Below, piece after piece: positions 13,601-26,900 of a DNA stretch of 64,000 bases; within the stretch, counting starts at the first letter, position 1, and each line of letters starts with the position of its first letter. Both the position numbers and the translations under genes were made by a program. Source of the DNA: Diphasiastrum complanatum. Its lineage: Eukaryota > Streptophyta > Lycopodiopsida > Lycopodiales > Lycopodiaceae. The stretch spans positions 21,235,701-21,299,700 of the forward strand of contig CM055093.1 in the NCBI GenBank assembly GCA_029204225.1. Reading direction: 5' to 3'. Under the pieces are notes generated by a model that was not told the DNA's origin, did no database searches, and saw only the letters and a list, made by a program, of their open reading frames with translations.

Positions 13601-16600
13601 TTAGAAATGATGCCCTCAACATCATAGGCCAACCGAGCATCAATCTCTGTGGATACACGGCCAGGAACTCGCTTTGAAAGCTCAGCTCCTACATTCACCA
13701 ATGCCTGAACTTTAAAACCAGGAAATATTTTGTCAGTAAGTGACACATTCAGGCGAAGCCAAAAAATAAGAGCAAAAATTATATGCCTAGGCAACTCCCT
13801 CCTATAAATGTTGAAAATATTCTAGCAATCATAAAATAACCTCCATTACTGGCTGTTCTTTTATGAAACTCTTAGATTACCTCTTTGTTCATATCACACA
13901 ATAAAATTGGTGGCACATTCTGGACTCTGGATGTGCATCCCTAAAAACAAGTACATAATGACTGTTCATGATTTTTGTAGCATCTTATCTGATTGATTGA
14001 ATAATCATTATCATGTTTCGTCTTCAAGCAATGGTCTTTTTGATGCTCCAAAAAAGTAGCTCCTTGGCTTTAAAGGACCAACACCATCTCACCATCTGGA
14101 CTACCTTCACAGGCTAAGATTTTTGGTGATGCCTCCTGCTAATGGAGTCAAGAAACCAGTAAGTTTTGAAGTTTCTAGAGTCTAGCATGTCCTGATACTA
14201 GGTGTTTGGGGTCCAAGGATAGATACCACACTGATTATGGAAGCAACTCCAGGGACAACTTTCAGGCTGCTATAACTATGTTTGAAGATTGGAATTGTCA
14301 CCTAGAAGTTGTGCATTTTCAAACCCCTATCATGCTGAAAACAAATTAATTTTTGAAAAACTATCCAATTTCTACGAATTCATGATTCTTGATTGATTAG
14401 TTGTTAGTTACAAGGTATGAAACTTGTTGCTAGCTGAATTACAGCCTTTATTTTCTTAACTTTTGTTTTCCTGTGGCCACAACCATGCATGCATAGTCTA
14501 GTCTTACAGCAAATGCATGCCAAAGACTGAAAATTGGTAAATTCACATGCATCACATGTACGTTGTTCTGAGTCGATCCTATGGCCCCTTTACATTTCTC
14601 TCATTCTTCAGTATTTGTCCCATTTATAGTAAGCTGTGAGATTTTGGCGATGAATGTGGTGTTCTGTGATTGGCATTCGCTTGTTGAAGGATACCAATTG
14701 AAAGGATCAATTGGCAGAATGTCGGGAGTATTGACTTGAATCCCTATTTATATGAGGGCTGTCATTTGACAGTATAACCATATGGGACCTTCTTCTTTTC
14801 CTTCATTATGATTTGGCACCTTAGCTACATCTCTGGCTAGGTAATCCTTCAGGAAAATTCAGATATTTTCCTCCCCCATAAACTTAGGATTAGAAGAGAC
14901 AGAGAACTGTTTGTAAAGTTCCATATAGGAAACTCTTTACCTTTCTGAGATGGCTGAACTATCTCAAGCTTACTCCAGCTAATCAGCTTAAAATTAAGAG
15001 TGATGAGTGGAATCTTTTAACCATCTCTTTTAAACATGTATCATAGAAAATGTTATTAGTCTAGTAACTATAGTGCCTACACACAACTCACGAGTACTTA
15101 GTACTCACTAGACTTTGTAACAATTATCTTTGTAATAATTAACTGATAACCAAAGTCGGGGGTGGGAACTCTAGTAACCACACCTCATAAAAGAATCAAT
15201 ATTGAACAAAACAAAAATCTCATTATAAAATTTCATAAGCACTTACAAGTCACTTTCATCTACTTACTAGTAACTACTTACTACTTAGAACTTGTTAAAC
15301 TTTGGGGTAGAGAGTATTGTGTGCAATTGTGGTGACAACAAGACTAAGGCAAATGTGGCTATCAGAAGAATCTTCTACCTTTGTGACCACCCCTTCCATC
15401 TAGCCAAGACTCCTGCTTGGATGGATAGAGTGTTGCCTCAACAGGGGCCACCTACCATGGATCCAGCATGGAATCATTACATACTACGATGACTAATGGT
15501 TGGAGTGACAACAAGAGGCGACATTTCATTAATATCTTAATGTCTTCTTGTGTGGACACCATGTTCTTGAGAGCCATCAATGCATCGACACCTGGCACCA
15601 TTGTTTTGAGTGAGTAAGTACTACCAAGTTCATGACACGTTGGATTTCAACGCTCATTGCTCATTTCTAATCGAAATTTTAATCATTTTGATGGTTGCAC
15701 TCAAGAGTCAATGTTCAGTCAAGATTTTAAACATGTTACATATTGAAATCTGATGCTCAATTATAAAGACCCAAAAGGGATAACCCCTAAGATGAGGATA
15801 GGAGAACACACTAAGAGAGACTATGGAGCCAAACCGCCCAACCAATCCTAGATCAAACCATCTAGCCCCCAAGCCATGCCATGTGAAGCAAGAGAAGAAG
15901 AGAGAAACTGGTAACCTAAACCCGATATGTCGACGGGAGAATCCCTACCTCATTATATAGAGAGTAGAGTCCTGTGCATGAAACCATGCAACCCCCATGC
16001 AGGTCAACTATAAATAGGTCTCCTCTCTTCATGCAATCCTCCTGCCTATATCTGTCACACAGACATGCAATACTTCATATGTCTCAATCATAGTTGCACC
16101 GAAACGCGATTCTGGGGCTGAGCGTTTCGGAAATCGCGTTTCTGAGAAACGCGATTCTCAGCCCAGAATTGTTCCAGAATCGTTCATTAAAAAACAATAA
16201 ATAAAAAATTTTGAACACCTCTTCACGGCCAGAATCGCGCCAGCCGTGGAGGTGTTAAATTTTTTTGTTTTGAGCTGTAGGCGTCGGATCTTGGCGTGTG
16301 GATAGTCGACAGGCATCTACTCAGCGATACGGAGGTGGTGTGCACGGTGCCAGGGGGATCTAAGCTTCGTGGAGATCGAAACGATCAATTTTCGATTTTT
16401 GGTAAGTGTAGGTTTGTTTTTTTGCAAGTGTTGACATTGAGCTGTAGGCAACCAAATCAAGCGCAGTCTGGCTCTAGACCACCTTTCTTCATGCCCACGG
16501 TGATTCCTACGGGGTCAGTTTCAACCATTAAGGCACATCTTGCGAGATTTGAACACCACAATCCAAATGCTTGCTTTTTTTTGCCATTTTCAAAAAATGG

Positions 16601-19600
16601 CTTCTGGGCAACCGATTCAGGTGGTGTCTGAGCCTAGAATGCATTTCCACATGCCCGCATAGACTCTTGTGACCTCCGTTCTGCCCGTCTACGTCCGTAG
16701 CACAAATTTTAATTTTTTTGCCCTAATGTTTTTTAGGGTTTAGGGTTAGAGCATCATGCAAGCATCTGCCAATAGCGTGGTTTAGGCCTGCACTGGACTC
16801 ATAGATGCCTGCAAGGACTCCCATGCTAGCGTCAGTCGCCCGTTTTCGCTCGCACTGAAATTATTCTATCCCTCGCCATGTCTCGTGTGTTTTTTGGCAG
16901 TTGCTATGATCTTGCTAGAATCAATGTGACACGTGCTCGGATGTGTTCAGCTCTGTTTTAGGCTGGTAATGTTTTGCAATGCAGTGTGTTTTCTTCTACT
17001 GAACGGTTGTTTGCTTGTTTTTGTTCGCAGGTTTGATCTCGTATGGACATGATGCCGGTGCAGGGCCGAGGCCTTTGGGGAGAGGTTGAGCTTACTGAGG
17101 GGGATGTGGCTACACACCATGGCTCGAGAGTCCGTAGATGGAGATGCTTGCATTGTGGTGGTCTCTTCACAGGATCACTTACCAGGGTTAGGGCTTACTT
17201 ACTGAGGGTCAGAGGGCCGGGTGGGCGGGCATTGGGCATATCCGATTGCCCCAAGATTTCCGATGAGGAGAGACAGAGGTTGTCTATTACGTACGGGCAC
17301 GGTGCTGCATCACAGGTTTCTAGACAGGGACAGGGACAGAGACAGGGTGCTGCATCACAGGTTTCTGGACAGGGACAGGGACAGAGACAGGGACAGGGGG
17401 CAAGAGCAGTTGCAGGTTCACAGGCAGGGGTCAAGGTATGCAAGCACGGCCTACTACGGGTGCAGAGCCTAGTACAACACGTTCTGGGCAGGGTTTAGGT
17501 GCAGTGCATGGTCCAGGCGGTGCCACTCCAGTTCCACCCGCAGCAGCAGGGCTTACTTCAGAGGGGAGAGCGTCACATGAGCAGGTTGGATCAGCAGCAG
17601 CGGGTCCTTCTCGTCCCTCCTCTTCTTCGGCGGCAGATGCAGCACATGGTTCGACAGGTCCTCCCAGAGAGAGTGATACACCCACAGATCATCCATCCGG
17701 TTCGCGTGCGAGCGCCATGTGCACAGCATAGAGAGGTTAGGCCCAGACAGCAGACCCTTGATCGATGCGGGTGGCAGAGAGAGCAGCATACCCGGTGCAC
17801 TCGACTTGTTGGCCAGTTCTTTTACGAGTGCGGCATTTCCTTTGCTGTTGCTGACACTTGGGTGTTCAGAGAGTTTTGCGCACAGATGGCAGCCGTGGAT
17901 GCTACATGGACGCCTCCCAGACGAGAGGCATTGCGAGGCAGGATGCTTCGTCAGGAGGAGGAGACCATTACGCGGGAGCTGAGTTCCATTCGCTCAGCTT
18001 GGCAGATGTAACTACTTTGTTTTCATAAACCCATTGCATGCATTTAGGGTTGACTCGAGGCGCAATTTTTGCATTCGGCTAATGGGTGTTTTGTGGCAGG
18101 TATGGATGCACGATATTGAGTGATGGATGGATCGATATTCGTCGGCGATCCGTCATCAATGTCTTGGTTTCTTGCCCACTTGGCACAGTATTCCTACGTG
18201 GCGTGGATGCCACTCGAGGTGGTGACGCCATCACAACCGATTTTATATGGGAGGTTATCAGAGATGTTATTGTTGACATTCGAGTAGAGCATGTGGTTCA
18301 GGTTGTCACGGACAACGCTTCGAACTGCAAGCAAACGGGAGAGATTATGACGAGGGAGCACCCCAGCATTGTGTGGACACCTTGTGCTGCGCATTGTATA
18401 GACTTGCTAATCCATGACCTGTGTGCACTTCCATGGATCAGAGAGGTATTGGTTTCTCCATTTGCAATGCTGTCTTGATTGACGCCTGCTCCATGCTGCT
18501 AAACACATCTCAACTACTGTCTAAATTTTTCACTGGATGTTTGTGTTGCAGGTCACTTCTACGGCCATGCGCCTGGTCATTTTTGTTACCAGGAAGAGGC
18601 GTGTGCTGGCCCTATTCCGCAACTTCTCGCACCTGAACCTGAAGAAGCCAGCACCCACACGCTTTGCCTTTTACTTTTTGGTGCTAGAGCGATTAGTATT
18701 AGTGAAGGACGCATTGCGGCGGATGGTTTCCAGCAAGTCCTTCCGAGAGTTCATGGACGTCCCACATGCGGCGTTTTTCCGGTCCACTGTGTTCGGTGAG
18801 CCGTTCTGGAGAGATGCTGAGGAGATTACTGGGGTCCTTCTACCCTTTTTCAGAGTGCTGCGCCTGGTAGACCGTGAGGGGTGCACTCTCGGCCTCATTT
18901 ACGAGTTCATGGACTGCATCGGTGAGGGGATTCAGACGTCAGCCTTGGTCGAGCACAGGTATGACTCTTCAGTGTCTAGTTTGTTGTTTCTCACTCAAGT
19001 CTGATTCGATTCTTTTATGCTATGGCAGCTATGGTTACATGATTGTTGTGATTTGCCTACTGCAGGAGGCGCGAGATCTCACGTATTTGGGAGGCCAGAT
19101 GGGACTACTTCCACCGACCCATCCACGTCGTAGCCCACATATTGCACCCCTTGTGGCGCGAGACTCGAGCTCGGGGTGATCGGGAGCTGCACCGGGGATG
19201 GGTGGAATACACAGAGCGCGTATGGCCTGGACCAGGTACGTGTGATAAATTGCTTGGTAGGCTAAGTACTGCAGTAGTGACTGTAGTGTGCTCATTGCTA
19301 GTGTGTGAATTCAAGAGGACTTACACGAGCCATGTTTTTTCTTCTGCCAACAGGTCCGATGCTCACTAACATTGCATACTAGCTGCTGATCTTTGAGCGC
19401 TACCAGTTTCCTTTCGATGGAGAGCAGAGTCGGCGGAGGGAGAATATGTTGAGGCCTGTTTCATGGTGGGGCTACCATGGGTGCGGCACAGGTGACCTGC
19501 GACGACTGGCCGAGAGAGCCCTTGCACAGGACTGTTTAGCAGGAGCTTGCGAGCAAAATTGGAGCACCTGGGCCTTGTATCACACGTAGAAGAGGAACAG

Positions 19601-20669
19601 GTTGTCCATTGAGCAGTGTAGGCGGTTGGTGTTTGTGAACACCAACGGCCGTATGCTGAGGTGCACACGAGGAGGGGGACAGATGCTCGAGGTGAGTCAC
19701 ATCATCACCCCCTGTTTCTTGCTGTGCTTTGACGAACTGAATTGCTTTTGAATTATGCAATGAATTGCTGACAACAATCTATTGTTTTTGGTTGCAGGTG
19801 AACCCTGACACTTGCTTGGTGGATTCATCAGCTGCTGCTCCTCGGGCACCACCCACGCAGGACGAGATGGATGATGAGATCTATAGAGATCTATATAGAC
19901 AGGCGCAGACTGACGCACGGGCTCTACGGCGTTCGAGGAGGGCAGACAGGTAGAGGGCTAGGGCTGAGGAGGGGGATGATGAGGGCTTGGAGGGTGGAGA
20001 GGAGCTCGGGGCTGACTATCAGGAGGAGGAGTGGGTTGAGGGGGATACGGAGGAGGATGAGGAGATGGGGGCGGAGGCATAGGGGGATGACCTGGCTGAC
20101 TTGTTGGTGGACCCTGATGCGGAGACAGAGGAGGAGCCAGCCATTCCTACACGTAGGCCTAGGGGGATACCTAGAGGTTCTGGGAGGGGGGGGCTGAGTT
20201 CGCTTTTTGTAGACAGGAGTGGAGCATCACAGGCAGCCGTCGGCCAGGCATCATCACAATGGGTAGGGCCATACCAGGGCGTTGGATCACAGCCACCTGA
20301 CACACAGACACGCAGGGCTAGACACAGGGGTGGGGGCAGGCAGAGGAGGGGAGAGAGGCAGAGGCAGAGGTAGAGGCAGGGGGAGGATCCAGAGCCAGAG
20401 CATGCAGCAGCGAGCCAGAGCACACGGCAGAGCCAGGGCCACACCACGGCATATGGCTCCCTCCAGTTTTGATTCATCTACAGACCCTTGGCATCTGCAG
20501 TCAGGCACAGATTCAGATGATGGTTCCTACCATGACTCTGACGAGCCTTAGTTGTGTAGTTTTCATTATGTTCATGGAACATCATTGTACTCCATTTTGG
20601 TGCCATATGGCCTGATATTATATATTACGATGATCCTATTCGCAACAGTGTAACGATTCAGAACTGTTC

Positions 20670-20762
<93 letters not shown>

Positions 20763-20910
20763 GGTTGAAAAACGATTCCATATGGTTGAAAAATGCTTCA
20801 GTACGGTTCAGGACGATGCAGTATGGTGATTGGTTCAGAACGCTTAGCATGGTTTTTGTTTAGCATGATTCAGCATTTTTGTTTAGTTTGTTGGATCTGA
20901 GAGAGATAAC

Positions 20911-20958
<48 letters not shown>

Positions 20959-23900
20959 GGGAGTTAAATTTTGGGGCATCATGTTTTTTTATTAATGCAC
21001 CTAGGAGTTAAAGCGTAAACCTAGGAGTTAATGCACCTAAACTAGACCATCTTGCACGCGAAACGTTCGGCAAAATACACAGTAATTATGCTCTTAATTA
21101 GAGCTTTCACCTGATACCCATATTGCACAAAAAAAACCAAAAAAAAAAAAAAATTAAAAAATGTTTCTGGAAAAAAATTCCATATTTCTGAAACGCGTTT
21201 CTGAAACGCAGTGCAACTATGGTCTCAATTAGAGTGTCTGGGTCCTCTCAAGGTAATTAGTCACAAACAGGCCTTGACATGGAATTAAATCACGACGTGA
21301 CCAATAATCTCGAGTACTGGAGGGCCGGTCTACCATATTAGGACTATTCCAGGTCCTTAACCGAATATGGCCATAACATTCTTCCCTCCTTAAACTGCTT
21401 CTATCCTTAGAAGCTCCTCAAAACAGGAAAGAATTATAGGAATAGTTCTTTTAACTTTCAATATTAACCGAGGAAATCATTATTCTTAGTCTGACTTCCA
21501 TATCAAACAAGTACTCAGAGATAAACCTATTTCCAATCGTTAATCTCTGTTCTGGAGTACAACTCAAGTTTGAAAAGTTCACTAAGCAATAAATTTCTCA
21601 ACTAGGTTATGTTGGAATGTATATGGAATTGCTTACATTACCATAGGTTACTTTGACCCAAAAGGTCGAGAGTTGTGTAACCATGGTCATTTATTATATT
21701 AGGCCTACTAAACTTAGAGTTAGCTAAGTTAGTATGAAGTTAACTTGGTAGGGACTCATGGGTCCACTAGGCCTAATTGTGAGATTAAGTACCCCAACTT
21801 GACATATTGGAGGTACCTTATTCTTTCTATGTAACTTATAGAAAGTTGGATAGTCAATAGTCAAGTAGTTGGACAGCCAATAGTCAAGTAGTTGGAAAGC
21901 CAATACTTAAGTGGTTGGATAGCCAATAGTCATGAAGTTAGATAGTCATCTTGGACTATATATATGTTTGCATCCCATTTGTATAAGATACATTTGTAAG
22001 CAATACTGACTATTCTCCTTGGCTGTCCACAAGTTTCTACAAGAGGGTTTCTAGCCATCTCTCTCTTTCTTTCGAGAATGCTTTGTGTGATTGAATAGTT
22101 AAGATCATGGATCCTTAGGCTTCTATTTCCTACATGTTATCAGAGCCTTTAGGTGATCATATTGCTTGCAGTAGGGCGCCCAATATGAAGCTTAATTCTT
22201 CCCCTTTTGGTTGCAGAAAATCATCAAGCTGCTGATTTTTGCAGGAGAAGAATCTGTTAATCTTCTTATAGCTTTTTTGCAGGAAATTGCAGGGCACCTT
22301 CACCTATTTGAGAGCTAGCAGTAGGGCGCCCATGCTCAAACCAATTGCATGTGATCTTGACTCAATTACATGCTGAAAATTTCAGATTTACTTCTTAAAT
22401 GAAGATACATATGTTTTGGACACATTTCTTGCTGAAATTTCCCTGTTGGTGAGCTTGGAGTAGGGCGCTACCATCAGCTCTATATGCACATAGTGTGCAC
22501 TCTTTTCAGCCACAAATTCTTGGTTTTGGTTTTGGCTTCATTCGAAGTCTACCTATTTGTGAGCATTCTGTTTTTTTGTGCAGAAATCAGCCACCTATTT
22601 CATTACTTGTTGAGCAAATTGCATGTGGAGTATTGCAATCTATTGTGCTCATAATTTCAGCTCTGCCCTTTGAGTAGATTTTGTCTTGGAAAGTCTATTT
22701 CCTATCTACTACAAGCTGATTTTTCTGTTATGGCTAAAGAATCGGAGTCTATTGGTTCTTTATTTAATGCAGATAGGCTAGATGGCACAAACTATTCCTT
22801 GTGGTGCTACATGATAAAGAACCTTCTAATTGCTAAAGGTTTGTGGGAAGTAGTTAATGGTGACGAAAAGAGGCCGCCTACCTTGGCACCTATTACACCA
22901 TCTAGAACAACTACTTCATTATCTACGGAGGTGTCTTCCGATGAGCAAAAGAAGTGGGATCGACAAGATGCACAAGCACATTCCGTCATTGCATTATCAG
23001 TGAAGAGATCTATCTTTCCACATATTAGATCATGCAAGACTTCCAAAAGTGCTTGGGAGACTCTTGCAAAGATGTTTCAAGTAAAGAATGCGGCAAAAGT
23101 GGTATATCTTCAAAATCAACTTTCTATCTTGAAGATGCAAGAAGGTGATTTGCTTACAAACCACTTGACGAAGATCAAGGATCTTCGAGAGGAGCTTCTT
23201 AGTATTGATGATGTGATTGAGAACTCACAATTTGTATCTATTACTCTCAACTCTCTTCCTAATTCTTACCTTCCATTTGTGTCATCATTGAGCATTTCTC
23301 TTAGGGGACAACAAATCTCCTTCGACGAACTTGTTGGCTTACTTCTTCAAGAAGAGCAAACAAGGATCAACTTTGGTGAACAAGAAGATCAAGCTTTCTT
23401 TGCAAAAGGCAAAGGCAAAGGCAAGTGGAAAGGGAAGCCTTCTTTCAAAACTTCCAAAGATGATCAAAAATCTAAGGAAGCTCAAGATCAAGACTCCAAG
23501 AAGAAGGGTAAGTGCCACTATTGCAAGAAGTTTGGGCATCACATCAAAGAATGTAGGAAGAGGCTTGCAAAGGAAAAAGAGAAAGGTAACGATACAAGTA
23601 CCGCAATCATTACTTTGGAACAACAATTTGAAAAGGAGGATAATGATTATGCTTTTGTCACTAATAATCTCATCTCTCCTCAAGACGAGATTTCTGCCAC
23701 TTCAAATCTTGCTGGTTTTTCAGCAGAAAACAGCTCATCTTCAGCTTTACAAGTTCATGTTTTTTCATCTATTGATTGGGTGATTGATAGCGGTGCCACA
23801 CGCCATATGACTTCTCACAAAGAAGTCTTCACAAAGCTTGTAAAAGTGCATGATGGAAGCAAAGTTCAAGGTGTTGATAACACCTCTTATCCTATCAAAG

Positions 23901-26900
23901 ATATTGGAGTGATCCCCATTATCTTACCCAATGGTGAGGAGAAGTACATTCGTAATGTACTTTATGTTCCAAAAATAAAAAAGAATCTCATTTCGGTCTC
24001 TACAATTATGAACCAAGGATTGGTTGTGGAATTCAAAGAAGACAAATGTCTTATCAAAGACCCAAAGAGATCTCTTATGATCATTGCTTCGGGAACATTG
24101 CGTGGTGGATTGTTCCTTATGGATACCTATGAGCGAAGAGCTTCATCATCTTTTTGTCTTGTTGCATCAAGTTCACATTCTTTGGAGTTGGCTGAATTAT
24201 GGCATGCTAGGTTTGGACATCTCAACTTTGCTAGCTTGAAGATGTTGAAGAGATTCAATATGGTTGAAGAATTTCCTAATATTGAGCATCCCGAAGGACA
24301 TGTATGCGAAGGATGCATACTTGGAAAATTTCAAAGGCAAGCTTTTCCAATTGATGGAACTATTCGAGTTGATGGCAAATTTGATTTGGTTCATAGTGAT
24401 GTATGTGGTCCAATGAGGACTGAATCCATTGGAAGGTGTAAGTACTTTGTTACTTTTAATGATGACCTTTCAAGATTTACATGGATTTATCCTATGAAGG
24501 CAAAATCTGAAGTTTTTCAACGCTTTAAGGATTTTCTAGCAATGATAGAAAATCAGTTTGGGCACTCTTTGAAGATCTTACGTACCGATCGAGGAGGGGA
24601 ATATATAAAGAATACGTTCGATACTTATCTTCAAAGCAAAGGTATCCATCATCAAATGACAACCCCTTACACAACTCAACAAAATGGTGTTGCTGAAAGA
24701 AAGAATCGCACTATCATGGAGATGGCTCGATGCATGCTCAAGGCAAAGGGCCTTGGTAAGAAGCCTACTATTTCTCACTTACGCATCTTTGGTTGCACGG
24801 CTTATGCTTTCATTCCCGATAAGCTAAGAACCAAGCTTGAGGATAAAGGAGTTAAATGCATATTTGTTGGCTATAGTAGCGAAAGCAAGGGCTATAGATT
24901 GTTTAACATGGATACTAATAAAATCGTTGTGAGTCGTGATGTTCATTTTGATGAAAAGACCTCCTATGATGTTGCGCCCACTCATGTCATGAAAGGGGAC
25001 TTCCCCCATGATGCATATGTTGAAATATTTACAGATGAGGATGGTGCAGTAGAACCTGTTTTTTATGAGCAGGCCAGAGGAGAAAAATGTTGGGAGGATG
25101 CGATGCAAGAGGAGTATAACTCACTCATGAAGAACCACACTTGGGTTCTTGTTGATCTTCCACATGGGGCTAGAATCTTCATCTCTCAACAACGATACAT
25201 TGAGCAGATGTTGAAACAATCTTCTTTTCATGCGAAACCTTTTCAATTTGATGTTTTAACAAAGGCTGAAAAATTCAAGCACTCTTTGGAACCTTTTTGT
25301 ACTAATCGAGGAGGGAGTCAACATGTGTCAATTAGTACTTTTGTTCAAAGTGTTAAGAGTGAGCATTTGTTTGGAGAGAATTTTTCATTATTTGAAAAAT
25401 CTGCTATGTCATCCCATGCCTCTTCGAGGGACAACTTTGATGACACCATCGTTGATGCATCTCTTGATAGTTTGCCAAATTTTTATGATGAAGACGTTGG
25501 ACAGCAGGTTCAGTCATCTTCTTTTGGTCATTTACAGCCCATTTTCCATCATGAGCAGTCCATTATGCTTCAGGAACAGCCTGCGGAAGATTATGGACAA
25601 CATGGTCCATATTGGGAACACTTTGGGCAGCAAAGTGTTGAACAGCCCATAACAGTTCCTTGTCGGCTATTGGAGACATTGCAGGACAGCAAAGAAATAT
25701 CTTACTACGAAAGGAAGGCACATGCCTCTTTACAATCAGTACCTCTTGCTGATTTTTTTGGTTCTACACTTACTCTTCATCATGATGTTGGTACATCGCC
25801 TATTCTATGTGAACAAGTCATTGATGGTAAGGTTCGGGAGGATGTGATGCCAAAAGAGTTTGGTACTCTTTTTTATTGTCCTTATGGTAAGAAGTATTTT
25901 CGAATGATGTGGGAGCCTATGATGGATTACAAGTCCATGTTTCGACTTATTGTCGAGTTTATGTTGGTTCCCTACTTCGGATGGAGCATGCAAATCCTCA
26001 CCCTTCGACTTGATGCTTCATTATTACGCATTCTTTTCCTTTTATATGTTGGACATGATTGGGGATGAGATTTCGACTACTTCGGTGCGAAGTTTATTTG
26101 GCGACATGAAGTTCGGACAGCAAGTTGCATTTTTCTCTTTCGAGAAGTTACTTCATGTTATGTTATGCATTTCCATTTAAGGAGGGTGTTGGAATGTAAA
26201 TGGAATTGCTTACATTACCATAGGTTACTTTGACCCAAAAGGTCGAGAGTTGTGTAACCATGGTCATTTATTATATTAGGCCTACTAAACTTAGAGTTAG
26301 CTAAGTTAGTATGAAGTTAACTTGGTAGGGACTCATGGGTCCACTAGGCCTAATTGTGAGATTAAGTACCCCAACTTGACATATTGGAGGTACCTTATTC
26401 TTTCTATGTAACTTATAGAAAGTTGGATAGTCAATAGTCAAGTAGTTGGACAGCCAATAGTCAAGTAGTTGGAAAGCCAATACTTAAGTGGTTGGATAGC
26501 CAATAGTCATGAAGTTAGATAGTCATCTTGGACTATATATATGTTTGCATCCCATTTGTATAAGATACATTTGTAAGCAATACTGACTATTCTCCTTGGC
26601 TGTCCACAAGTTTCTACAAGAGGGTTTCTAGCCATCTCTCTCTTTCTTTCGAGAATGCTTTGTGTGATTGAATAGTTAAGATCATGGATCCTTAGGCTTC
26701 TATTTCCTACAGGTTACACTCAACACAAGTTAGTAACGTCACCTTCATGTAAAACACTTACATGAACCATTGAGTGAAATAACCCCTAACTTGGGAGATT
26801 AAAGTTAAAGAAAAGAAATAATAATTACAGTCTGAAATTCTCCACAAACTCTGGCAGACAATTTATAAAAAGCTTCCAAGTACGACTATCCTTAGAATCC

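Larger units (their letters stand above)
16089..21221 (+). mobile_element. hAT-superfamily DNA transposon, 5.1 kb (family B)
   Basis: It is flanked by a perfect 8-bp duplication gtctcaat (16081-16088 and 21222-21229). Terminal inverted repeats read catagttgcac at the left and, on the opposite strand, catagttgcac at the right. Subterminal DNA is full of aaacgcgattct / tttctgaaacgcg words. A spliced DUF659 transposase gene occupies 17043-20551. It interrupts the LTR of the 15762-31267 element, so it is younger than that element. It shares its ends with the 810-bp element at 33459-34268. Confidence 0.93.
21610..26711 (+). mobile_element. Young copia LTR retrotransposon lacking RT and RNase H
   Basis: 525-bp LTRs (21610-22134 and 26187-26711) begin TGTTGGAATG and end TTTCCTACA. 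The duplications ggtta lie at 21605-21609 and 26712-26716. Just after the left LTR, tgttatcagagcc is a primer-binding site with one change from the initiator-Met form. A purine tract aaggaggg directly precedes the right LTR. Reading both LTRs side by side I find one clear difference (atatgg versus aaatgg), so insertion was very recent. It lies inside the internal region of the 15762-31267 element. The coding region is one long frame without reverse transcriptase. Confidence 0.95.

Noticed and set aside
13870-13935. A possible extra transaldolase exon on the minus strand ([20 protein letters not shown])
   Set aside because: Exons 4 and 5 already join in phase without it, and the segment matches no part of the transaldolase family that I know.
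16720-16750. Telomere-like ttttagggtttagggttag
   Set aside because: Only two units inside the hAT element. Interstitial motifs of this size are common and not a telomere.
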